Positions 1 through 5,852 of a stretch of DNA of 5,852 nucleotides are shown here, in pieces. The translations under genes and the position numbers were made by a program. The stretch's first letter is position 1; every line of letters begins with the position of its first letter. The notes beneath the pieces were generated by a model, which saw only the letters and a program-made list of their open reading frames with translations, did no database searches and was not told where the DNA came from. This DNA is from an uncultured Acidimicrobiaceae bacterium (lineage in GTDB: Bacteria; Actinomycetota; Acidimicrobiia; Acidimicrobiales; Microtrichaceae), in NCBI GenBank assembly GCA_937868025.1, contig CALMLJ010000601.1, positions 1-5,852 of the forward strand. Direction: 5' to 3'.

Positions 1-377
1 TCGAGCGCTCGGAGACGGTCGACGAACTCTGGAGCGGCATGCAGTTCCTGACGCGAGCCGCCCACAGCGACGCCCGGGCGCGATCGCGCCGGCTCCGCGC
101 CGAAGTGGCGGGCGTGGCCCTCCATCACCCCGATCTGAGCGCCGGCCTGGCCCGGGCCCAGGACGCGTGCACCACCGCGTTCACCGAAATCATCGTCGAG
201 AGCCAACGCAAGGGGCTGGTGCGCCGCGACCTCGATGCTCGGGCGGTGGCGACCCTGCTGCAAGGCGTCACGTTGGGACTGGTCCTGAACGACATCAACC
301 TGGTGAACCCGATGGATGCCGAGAGCTGGTTCGCCCTCACCGACCAGCTGTACCGATCGCTGCTCGTCACCGACTGA
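1..377 (+). CDS. TetR-family transcriptional regulator, C-terminal part (5' end outside window)
   Basis: The frame is open from base 3 and ends at TGA 375-377, giving about 124 residues. The Met codon at 39 is internal rather than the start, because coding-like sequence (ERSETVDELWSG) precedes it in frame. The fragment is all-helical in character. It has an amphipathic stretch with HHPDL, then a helix leading into a GLVRRDLDARAVATLLQG segment, then a hydrophobic helix with GLVLND and a closing Trp/Leu-rich helix. The pattern 'hydrophobic helix, G-hydrophobic-R-x-D, A-x-x-hydrophobic' is typical of the C-terminal ligand-binding and dimerisation domain of TetR repressors. The helix-turn-helix that would prove the family lies upstream of the window. 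The ligand and targets cannot be read from this part. It is convergent with the lipase gene, so it is not in the divergent position usual for a local TetR regulator. Confidence 0.8.
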   Translation, partial: ERSETVDELWSGMQFLTRAAHSDARARSRRLRAEVAGVALHHPDLSAGLARAQDACTTAFTEIIVESQRKGLVRRDLDARAVATLLQGVTLGLVLNDINLVNPMDAESWFALTDQLYRSLLVTD

Positions 378-407
378 CGTCGACACGGGCGCCTCGACGG
401 CGGACCG

Positions 408-1769
408 TCAGGCTCCCGACGGGCAGTTGGACGGTGCGGGGACCCCGGCGAACCGGTCGAGCGTCCACTGGCGATCGAGGTCGAACGTGAGGCCGATGAT
501 GCCGTTGTGCCCGCCGCTGTCGAGCACCCACCGGACGGTCGGCTCGCCGCGCGAGCACGTGCGCATCTCGACCACGGCGGACATGAACGCCGGCACCGTT
601 CGGTCGTCGATGGAGTGGATCAGGAGGAGCGGGCCTGCGCCCGCCGCCATCGCCGGCTCCGCGGCCTGCAGGTAGGTCGCCCAGGGTTCGATCTGGTTCG
701 GGTTGGCGACGACGATGTCGGTGTTGCCGAAGAGGCCGAGCGCTCGGTCGATCCCAGCGGCGCACTCCGTCTCGACGAGCCGCTCGATTGCTTCGGCAGC
801 GGCCGGGACGAGGATGTCGGTGAGTTCGGCGTCGGGGTGGGTTGCTGCGATGCCGGCGACGGTCATCGCTGCGAACCCCTTCGGTTGGAGGGCGACGAGG
901 ATCGCCGTCATGGTGTCCTTCACGAGGCTCGGTGGTGCGAGCGCCACGGTCCCGACGAGCTGGCGTCCCGGCAGGCGCTCGGCGGCGAGCTCGCGGGCGA
1001 ATAGCGCCGCGTGCCCGCCCTGGGAGTGGCCCCAGATGGCGAACTGCGGGGCGATCGTGACGCCGGGGAGGTGGCCGGCGGCCGTCACGATGTCGAGCAC
1101 CGCACGCCCGGCGCTGGCGCCGTCGAAGTACGGGTGGGGCCCGGGAGTGCCGAGGCCCGCGTAGTCGGTCGCGGCGACGACGAAGCCGTCGTTGACGAAG
1201 GGATCGGGCACCGGAGGAGCGTCGAGCCGTCTCGACGGACTGCACGTGTCGGCGGTGCCGGTGGTGCCGTGGGCCCAGGTCACGACGGGGCGGCCGTTCG
1301 GCGGTGCAGGTCGGTCCATCGGGACGCGGACGAGCCCGGTGACGAGGATCGGTGAGCCGTTGGTGTCGGTCGACGTGTACATGACCCGCCACAGGTCGTT
1401 GGGGACGAGCAGCCCCCCGAGTGGGGTCGTGATCCGTTGGTAGCGGAGCAGGTCACCCGGCGCGGTGCCGGCGAGGTCGGGTGGGTCGGCGAGGAGGTCG
1501 GCGTCGGCGGGGAGCTCGGTGGCGGCCGCCGGCGCGGCCGTGGTCGGGGGCACGGCCGTTGTCGTGGGCGCTTCGGTCGGCGGTGGTGTGGTGGGCGCGG
1601 CCGTGGTCGAGGGGGCGATCGAGGTCGAGGTCGGGGCGTCGCCACCGCGGCGATCGGGGGCGACGGTGGTCGCGCCGTCGGTGCCGCTGCACGACGCAAG
1701 CCCAGATGACAACAGGCCCGCCGACAACAGGAGTGCAGCGATGAGGGAACGGCGGCGGCCGCCGCTCAT
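408..1769 (-). CDS. Secretory lipase-family (LIP-type) alpha/beta hydrolase, predicted lipoprotein
   Basis: This is a 453-residue exported esterase or lipase, probably anchored to the outer face of the membrane. Residues 1-26 form a lipoprotein signal: an Arg-rich n-region, a Leu/Ala core and a lipobox L-A-S-C with the acylated Cys at 27. Residues about 44-84 are a Pro/Thr/Ala-rich tether. The hydrolase domain follows. HGTTG at 167-171 is the probable oxyanion loop. GHSQGG at 247-252 is the nucleophile elbow with Ser249. HSIDDRTVP at 385-393 carries the probable acid Asp389, and SGGHNG at 418-423 carries the catalytic His421. HGTTG followed by a TCSPS segment is familiar from the secretory lipase family (fungal and actinobacterial LIP), which cleaves acylglycerols and other esters. 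Four Cys in the mature part (176, 336, 405, 449) could form two disulfides. The ATG overlaps the TGA of the upstream gene by four bases and has GGGGA nine bases before it. The fold and triad are secure; the exact substrate is unknown. Confidence 0.9.
   Translation of the reverse strand: MSGGRRRSLIAALLLSAGLLSSGLASCSGTDGATTVAPDRRGGDAPTSTSIAPSTTAAPTTPPPTEAPTTTAVPPTTAAPAAATELPADADLLADPPDLAGTAPGDLLRYQRITTPLGGLLVPNDLWRVMYTSTDTNGSPILVTGLVRVPMDRPAPPNGRPVVTWAHGTTGTADTCSPSRRLDAPPVPDPFVNDGFVVAATDYAGLGTPGPHPYFDGASAGRAVLDIVTAAGHLPGVTIAPQFAIWGHSQGGHAALFARELAAERLPGRQLVGTVALAPPSLVKDTMTAILVALQPKGFAAMTVAGIAATHPDAELTDILVPAAAEAIERLVETECAAGIDRALGLFGNTDIVVANPNQIEPWATYLQAAEPAMAAGAGPLLLIHSIDDRTVPAFMSAVVEMRTCSRGEPTVRWVLDSGGHNGIIGLTFDLDRQWTLDRFAGVPAPSNCPSGA
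1531..1609. repeat. 16-bp direct repeat in the lipoprotein tether
   Basis: The sequence GGCGCGGCCGTGGTCG occurs at 1531-1546 and again at 1594-1609. The offset is 63 bases, exactly 21 codons, so both copies encode the same TTAAP-type peptide within the Pro/Thr-rich linker of the lipase. The simplest reading is local duplication or codon reuse in a low-complexity spacer rather than a regulatory element. Confidence 0.6.
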
Positions 1770-2671
1770 CGACTCCCGTCCCCGTGGGGGTCCGGGAGAC
1801 CGATGGGGTTGGGGAACGGGATGAGCCCCGACTGTCGCACCACCGTCGCGAGCGGGCGCAGCACCGTTCGGAGGAGGTCGAGACCGGTGTCGGTGAGACC
1901 GTCCCGGTACGGCTGCCAGGCGATGTCGTCGGTGCTCGCCTCGACCCCGACCCGCAGGAGGTGCCCCTCAGCGGTAGCCGCCCCACCATCGTCGAGGAGG
2001 CCTCGGGAGCGGAGGGCGTCGACCGCGACGTCCCACTGGTCGGGCGTCCACCCCCGCGCCTGTTGGAGGCGCTCCGGCGTCGCGGCGCCGACAACCGTCG
2101 CGGACAGGAGTACGTGGGCCTCGAGCCCGCTGAGGTCGGCGGCGACGAGCGCGGCGACGTGCCCGTCGCCGCGGTGTTCGCGCAGGGTGGTGGTCGCCTG
2201 CCACAGTCGTTCCACCGGATCGGCCGGCGCCGCGAGGGCCTGGTTCGCCGCAGCGAGGGGACGACCGTCGCACCGGGCGGCGCCCGCCGCCGACTCCAGC
2301 AGGGGCAGGGCCCGCCGGGCGTACTCGTCCGCCTCCGGAGCGAGTTGGCGCAGGGCGATCGCCGCGGCCGCCGAGCGCGCCGTGAGCACGTCCGCGGGGG
2401 TGGCGCGGTCCCAGGCATCGGGCAGGGCGCGGCGGACGAGCGTGGGGGAGAAGTTGTAGAACGTCGCCTCCACGAGGGCGGGCGCAGCGGCGCCGAAGGG
2501 GGCGCTCCGGGCCGCGAAGTACCCCATCCAGAAGCCCTTCATGCCGACCTCGGTCATCGCGTCCTGGCACGCGGCCGAGAAGTAGGTGACGGCATGGATC
2601 GGTTCGATCAGCTCCCACAACCGTCGGCTCGGGGACGGGGAGGACGGTGCCGTTGACGGATCGGGGGTCAT
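1766..2671 (-). CDS. SCO6745/SalK-family protein
   Basis: This is a 301-residue soluble protein with no signal peptide or membrane helix. The features I associate with the SCO6745/SalK family of actinobacteria are present. An N-terminal helix with EPIHAVTYFS (23-32) is followed by a GFWMGYFAARSAPFG segment (46-60) and the FYNFSP motif (71-76). The signature LREHRGDGHVAAL lies at 163-175, and GWTPDQW (207-213) leads into a winged-helix-like region with RSRGLLDDGG (221-230). The family's length is usually close to 290 residues, so the protein looks complete. Members carry a degenerate helix-turn-helix fold and are often labelled as regulators; no biochemical role is established to my knowledge, so none is assigned. 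The ATG at 2671 is the only plausible start: the frame stays open far upstream, but only as a shadow of the previous gene. The gap to that gene is 11 bases with no purine-rich site (AACGGTCCCCC). It shares an ATGA overlap with the lipase. Confidence 0.85.
   Translation of the reverse strand: MTPDPSTAPSSPSPSRRLWELIEPIHAVTYFSAACQDAMTEVGMKGFWMGYFAARSAPFGAAAPALVEATFYNFSPTLVRRALPDAWDRATPADVLTARSAAAAIALRQLAPEADEYARRALPLLESAAGAARCDGRPLAAANQALAAPADPVERLWQATTTLREHRGDGHVAALVAADLSGLEAHVLLSATVVGAATPERLQQARGWTPDQWDVAVDALRSRGLLDDGGAATAEGHLLRVGVEASTDDIAWQPYRDGLTDTGLDLLRTVLRPLATVVRQSGLIPFPNPIGLPDPHGDGSR
1779..1783 (-). promoter_or_regulatory. Ribosome binding site of the lipase gene
   Basis: On the minus strand GGGGA ends nine bases before the ATG at 1769, and a second purine run, GGGAG (1773-1777), sits only three bases away. 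Both lie inside the 3' end of the SCO6745-family gene. Together with the ATGA stop/start overlap, this suggests that translation of the lipase is coupled to the gene before it. Confidence 0.5.
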
Positions 2672-2682
2672 GGGGGACCGTT

Positions 2683-3957
2683 TTACCCGGCGCGACCGGG
2701 CGACGGCGGCGTCGTTCCCTCGAACGGGGCCGGCGGGTTCACGACGTAGATGCGGTCCTCGGTGAAGAGCCCGTCGAGCATGTGCCCGGCATCGGGGGTG
2801 TCCTCGAACCCGAGCGTGTTCCAGATCGCCTTGGCCTCGGGGTTCACCATGCCGTCGATCTCGATCGACATGCCGAAGCAGCCGGTCTCGGCGATGATCC
2901 ACCCGTAGTCGCGGAGCGCGACGGCGAAGATGCGCGCCGTCGAGCGGAGTGGGTCGGTGTAGCCGCGGGCGTCCAGCCAGGCCTCGATGTCGGCGTCGGA
3001 GATGTCGAGGGCGAACCGCATCCCCTCGGGCACCGTCTTCTCCCGGGTCGCGACCGTGTTCGGTTGGGTGTTCTCGCCGCAGTTGTTCGGCGGGCCGTCG
3101 TTCCACTCCACCCGCGTGGCCGGCGGCACGTAGAACCCGCAGGTCGAGCCGGCCGCCGCGGTCCCGATTTCGGCCTCGGTGCACGGCGGTCCGAACATCG
3201 AGTTGAAGACCGTCATCTCGAGGGCGTGGTCGATCGAACCGGCCTGCACCTCGTAGGGCGTGGTGATCAGCGCCAGTTTGGGGATCCCCATGCCACGGCC
3301 GTTCTGGTAGCTGTTCCACGTGCGGTAGTCGCCGTCGCTGCCGTCCTCGTTCGTGAGCTTGCCCACACCACCGGTGCAGAGGTCGCGGAACGGCGTGAAC
3401 CCGTTGGCCAGGTTGGCGGCGTTCAGACAGGTCGTCGGGTTGTTCTTCTGGTACGACCACACGACCCAGTTCTCCCCGGTATCGGGGTTCACCATCAGGA
3501 TGAACGCGTCGTTGCCGCTCGCGGCCTCCCAGTTGTCGTTCCAGGGGATCACCATCGAGTAGCCCGCCGACGGCGGAAACCCGAAGTTGGCGAAGTAGGC
3601 GCGCTTGGTGCTCGTGGCGAGCCGGGCGTCGTAGATCGGTGTCGAGTAGTTGCGCAGCTCCAGGTACACGTCGCCGCGCTGGTCGGGGTCGTCCCAACCG
3701 CCGTAGCTCCCGTACTTCCAGAACTTCTCGGCGTACGCGGCGTAGGTCTCGGAGCGGCCGAACTCGGCGACCGGGCGGTTCCAGGCGACCTCGGGAGCGA
3801 AGGGCCGCACGACGACCATCGGTTCGGTCCCCGGCGGGAGGGTGGCGGGCGGACCGTCGGCGGTGCCGCTCTGGTGCTGCGCGACGACTCCCGCTGCTAC
3901 GGCGAGCAGCACCATCGCCCCGGCCACGCCGAGCCCGACTTTGACCTTGGTCTTCAC
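2683..3957 (-). CDS. Secreted or membrane-anchored protein of unknown function, GTG start
   Basis: This is a 424-residue protein that I cannot assign to a named family. Lys residues at 2, 4 and 6 precede a hydrophobic segment at about 7-26, ending near VVAQ; it is either a signal peptide or an N-terminal anchor. A short Pro/Gly/Thr-rich spacer (31-47) follows. The exterior domain is rich in Trp, Tyr and Asn and has six Cys (177, 194, 259, 273, 293, 360), consistent with disulfides outside the cell. Landmarks are MVIPWNDNW (135-143), NPDTGENW (157-164), RGMGIP (221-226), EVQAGSIDHALEM (236-248), VPPATR (277-282), PEGMRF (310-315) and ALRDYGWIIAETG (347-359). The order 'G-x-P, E-x-x-x-G-x-I-D-H-A-L, PA, PEG-x-R, YG-x-I-x-x-x-G' resembles, from memory, secreted bacterial proteins of unknown function near carbohydrate-active genes. 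GTG at 3957 is chosen because it comes directly before the Lys/hydrophobic signal and has GGAG at a 10-base spacing; the frame extends to 4212, but that part is a shadow of the YyaL gene. Confidence 0.8.
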   Translation of the reverse strand: MKTKVKVGLGVAGAMVLLAVAAGVVAQHQSGTADGPPATLPPGTEPMVVVRPFAPEVAWNRPVAEFGRSETYAAYAEKFWKYGSYGGWDDPDQRGDVYLELRNYSTPIYDARLATSTKRAYFANFGFPPSAGYSMVIPWNDNWEAASGNDAFILMVNPDTGENWVVWSYQKNNPTTCLNAANLANGFTPFRDLCTGGVGKLTNEDGSDGDYRTWNSYQNGRGMGIPKLALITTPYEVQAGSIDHALEMTVFNSMFGPPCTEAEIGTAAAGSTCGFYVPPATRVEWNDGPPNNCGENTQPNTVATREKTVPEGMRFALDISDADIEAWLDARGYTDPLRSTARIFAVALRDYGWIIAETGCFGMSIEIDGMVNPEAKAIWNTLGFEDTPDAGHMLDGLFTEDRIYVVNPPAPFEGTTPPSPGRAG

Positions 3958-3967
3958 CGGCCCGACG

Positions 3968-3971
3968 CTCC
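3968..3971 (-). promoter_or_regulatory. Ribosome binding site supporting the GTG start at 3957
   Basis: GGAG on the minus strand lies ten bases before GTG 3957-3955 and two bases after the stop codon of the YyaL-like gene. It is the only purine-rich site near this start. It decides for the GTG over the in-frame ATG further into the hydrophobic segment (Met15), which would remove the positively charged n-region. Confidence 0.55.
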
Positions 3972-3973
3972 GG

Positions 3974-5852
3974 TCACGACCGCTGCGAGCCGCGGCCCAG
4001 CTGCTCGGCCAGCTCGGCCGCGGTGCCGACCGGTTGGAGGCACACCTGGCCCTCGCACACGTAGGCGAGCCCGTTCTCTCGCGCCTCCCACAACGATCCG
4101 CTTCCGGTCTCGCCCCACGCCAGCACCGTGAGGGGACGCCAGGTCGAGCGGGCCTCGGCCACGAGGTCGGGACGATCGCCGACGATGACCACCTCGGTGA
4201 TCCCCACGGCATCGAGTTCGATCGCCAACAGGAGATTGGCGAAGGCCAGGGGGGTCTCGCCGGCGACGTGGCCGAGGATTGCCATCATCGTTCGGGCCGA
4301 CGACGAGTAGCGGGCGGTCTCGGGGTCGTCCGCCGAACCCAGCGCCGCGAGGCGCTGCAGCCCGATCGCCGCCGTGGACAACGCCGACGGTGTGGCGTTG
4401 TCCATCAGATCCTTGGGGCGGGAGATGAGCGCCTCGGCGTCGTGGCCGGTGGTGAACAGGCCGCCCGTTTCGGTGTCCTCGAAGAGGTCGAGCAGCGCCG
4501 TGGCTGTCGCCCGGGCCTCGTCGAGCCAGCGCAGCGACCCCGTCGCCTCGTAGAGACGGGTGAACCCGTCGACGAGCGCGGCGTAGTCGTGTGCGTAGCC
4601 GGCGTGGCGGGCGCCGCCGTCGGCCTGCCAGCTGCGGTGCCAGCGGCCGTCGGCGCCGCGGAGTTCACGGCAGAGGAACTCCGCCTGGGCCACGGCCGCC
4701 TCGAGCCACGCCGGTTCGCCGCACGCTGCGGCCGCCTCGGCGAGCGACGCGAGGAGGAGCCCGTTCCACTCGGTGAGCACCTTGTCGTCGAGGCCGGGGC
4801 GCGACCGGCGGGCACGATGCTCGAACAGCGCCTGCCGGGCCGCGGCGAGGCGGCCGGCCTGTTCGTCGTCGCCGTCATCGCCGAAGGCCCCGACGGGCCG
4901 GAACAGGATCGAGCCGGACTCGAAGTTGCCGCTGCGGGTCACCCCGTACGTCTCCTCGAACAACGTCGCCGTCGCGTCGTCGGTGGCTGCCGCTACGACG
5001 TCGCGCAATTCGTCGATCGTCCACACGTAGAACGCGCCCTCTTCACTGTGCCCGTGGGCGTCGAGCGAGTCGGCGTCTTCGGCCGAGAAGAACCCGCCGT
5101 CGGGGTGCCTGAGGTCTCGAAGGAGGTAGGTCACGGTTTCGTCGACGACCCGGCGGTAGGCGGCATCGCCGGTGAGCTGCCACGCGTGCAGGTACGGGCG
5201 GAGGAGCAACGCGTTGTCGTAGAGCATCTTCTCGAAGTGCGGCACCAGCCACTGCTCGTCGACGGAGTAGCGGGCGAAGCCGCCGCCCAGGTGGTCGTAC
5301 ATGCCGCCGGCGCACATCGCGTCGAGCGAGCGGGTCGCGGCCGCCAACGCCTCGGTCGAGCCGGTGCGGAGCGCCTGGTGCAACAGAAGATCGACCGACA
5401 TCGACTGGGGGAACTTCGGTGCGCCGCCGAAGCCGCCCCACCGGGCGTCGTGCTGTCGCAGCAGCTGCTCCTCGGCCTGACCGAGCGCCTCGACGCCCGC
5501 CGGCTCGGCGTCGGTGTTGAACTTCGGCTGCCGGCGGAGGTAGTCCGTGAGGTGTTGCGCCTGCTCGGCGAGGCCCTCGCGTTTGTGTCGCCACGCGTCG
5601 TCGATTGCTGCGCACAGCTGGGTGAACGACGGCATGCCGCCGCGGCCCGTCCTCGGAAAGTACGTGCCGCAATAGAACGGAGCACCGTCGGGGTCCATGA
5701 AGACGGTCATCGGCCACCCGCCGCTGCCCGTCATGGCTTGGGTGGCTTCCATGTAGATGGCGTCGACGTCGGGGCGCTCCTCGCGGTCGACCTTGATGTT
5801 GACGAAGAGGCGGTTCATCAACGCCGCCGTCTCGGGGTCCTCGAACGACTCG
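3974..5852 (-). CDS. YyaL/DUF255 thioredoxin-domain protein (SPATA20 type), N-terminus outside window
   Basis: This is a partial gene: the frame is open to the right edge, and about 625 residues up to TGA 3974-3976 are visible. The first visible residues, ESFEDPETAALMNRLFVNIKV, are the middle of the DUF255 thioredoxin-like domain, so roughly the first 60 residues, including the expected Cys-x-x-Cys motif, lie beyond the window. The domain continues with DREERPDVD and GGWPMTVFMDPDG...YCGTYFP. The rest is the long alpha/alpha-toroid region, similar to six-hairpin sugar epimerases and glycosidases. It has GGFGGAPKFPQ (5424-5394 region), YDHLGGGFARYSVDEQWLVPHFEKML, FFSAEDADSLD with EGAFYVWT, DDKVLTEWNGL, YAHDYAAL and DNATPSA, in the usual order. 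The C-terminal VCEGQVC pair is also a family trait. Members include Bacillus YyaL and human SPATA20; the biochemical activity is not firmly established. No frameshift or missing block is visible. It is the first visible gene of the minus-strand block. Confidence 0.93.
   Translation of the reverse strand, partial: ESFEDPETAALMNRLFVNIKVDREERPDVDAIYMEATQAMTGSGGWPMTVFMDPDGAPFYCGTYFPRTGRGGMPSFTQLCAAIDDAWRHKREGLAEQAQHLTDYLRRQPKFNTDAEPAGVEALGQAEEQLLRQHDARWGGFGGAPKFPQSMSVDLLLHQALRTGSTEALAAATRSLDAMCAGGMYDHLGGGFARYSVDEQWLVPHFEKMLYDNALLLRPYLHAWQLTGDAAYRRVVDETVTYLLRDLRHPDGGFFSAEDADSLDAHGHSEEGAFYVWTIDELRDVVAAATDDATATLFEETYGVTRSGNFESGSILFRPVGAFGDDGDDEQAGRLAAARQALFEHRARRSRPGLDDKVLTEWNGLLLASLAEAAAACGEPAWLEAAVAQAEFLCRELRGADGRWHRSWQADGGARHAGYAHDYAALVDGFTRLYEATGSLRWLDEARATATALLDLFEDTETGGLFTTGHDAEALISRPKDLMDNATPSALSTAAIGLQRLAALGSADDPETARYSSSARTMMAILGHVAGETPLAFANLLLAIELDAVGITEVVIVGDRPDLVAEARSTWRPLTVLAWGETGSGSLWEARENGLAYVCEGQVCLQPVGTAAELAEQLGRGSQRS

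Noticed and set aside
378..399. Inverted repeat CGTCGA / TCGACG with a 10-base loop as an intrinsic terminator
   Set aside because: The stem is only six pairs, there is no T-run on either side, and GTCGAC-like words are frequent in this DNA. It is too weak to call.
367..1392. 341-codon minus-strand frame, and the 1453-2418 frame, overlapping the lipase and SCO6745-family genes
   Set aside because: Both are frameshifted readings of genes with intact motifs and have Arg/Pro-dominated composition, so they are not evidence of a frameshift or of overlapping genes.
1766..3697. A single 643-codon minus-strand frame that would fuse a leader to the SCO6745-family protein
   Set aside because: The first 342 codons are Arg/His/Pro-rich shadow sequence inside the 2683-3957 gene. 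Family-like sequence begins only at the ATG at 2671.
2647..4131. 494-codon open frame on the + strand opposite the exported unknown and SCO6745-family gene boundary
   Set aside because: It is rich in Arg, Gly, Val and His with no motif, which is usual for the complement of a high-GC gene. The minus strand carries convincing proteins over the same bases.
5819..5821. TTG/ATG pair near the right edge as the start of the YyaL-like gene
   Set aside because: The preceding codons ESFEDPETAA are family sequence in the thioredoxin-like domain, so the true start is beyond the window.
1..5852. Signs of mobile elements, CRISPR repeats, tRNA/rRNA genes or a defence island
   Set aside because: No transposase, integrase, repeat-spacer pattern, RNA fold or nuclease/toxin motif was seen. 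Base composition appears uniform and nearly every base is explained by ordinary genes.

Overview
The window is high-GC DNA (I estimate close to 70% G+C by eye) and almost wholly protein-coding. Codon third positions are strongly G/C, the reverse frames stay open for long stretches, and the protein families present (SCO6745/SalK-type, secretory lipase, YyaL/DUF255, TetR) point to an actinomycetota chromosome. An acidimicrobiial or similar environmental lineage is possible, but that is a guess from protein style, not a demonstrated placement.

Layout. On the + strand, bases 1-377 hold the C-terminal ligand-binding part of a TetR-type repressor whose DNA-binding domain lies before the window. It converges on a minus-strand block across a 30-base gap. 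The minus-strand block fills the rest. In transcription order (right to left) it contains: a YyaL/DUF255 thioredoxin-domain protein with its N-terminus cut by the right edge (3974-5852); a secreted or membrane-anchored protein of unknown function with a GTG start (2683-3957); a SCO6745/SalK-family protein (1766-2671); and a lipoprotein of the secretory lipase family (408-1769). The junctions are 16 nt, 11 nt and a 4-nt ATGA overlap, so the four genes are very probably co-transcribed. The promoter would lie beyond the right edge.

How they may work together. Two products are cytoplasmic by appearance (YyaL-like, SCO6745-like) and two are exported (the unknown protein and the lipase lipoprotein). 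The sequence supports co-expression but does not show a shared pathway. No mobile element, RNA gene, CRISPR array or recognisable defence system is visible. The least explained items are the exported six-cysteine protein and the tight linkage of these four otherwise unrelated families.
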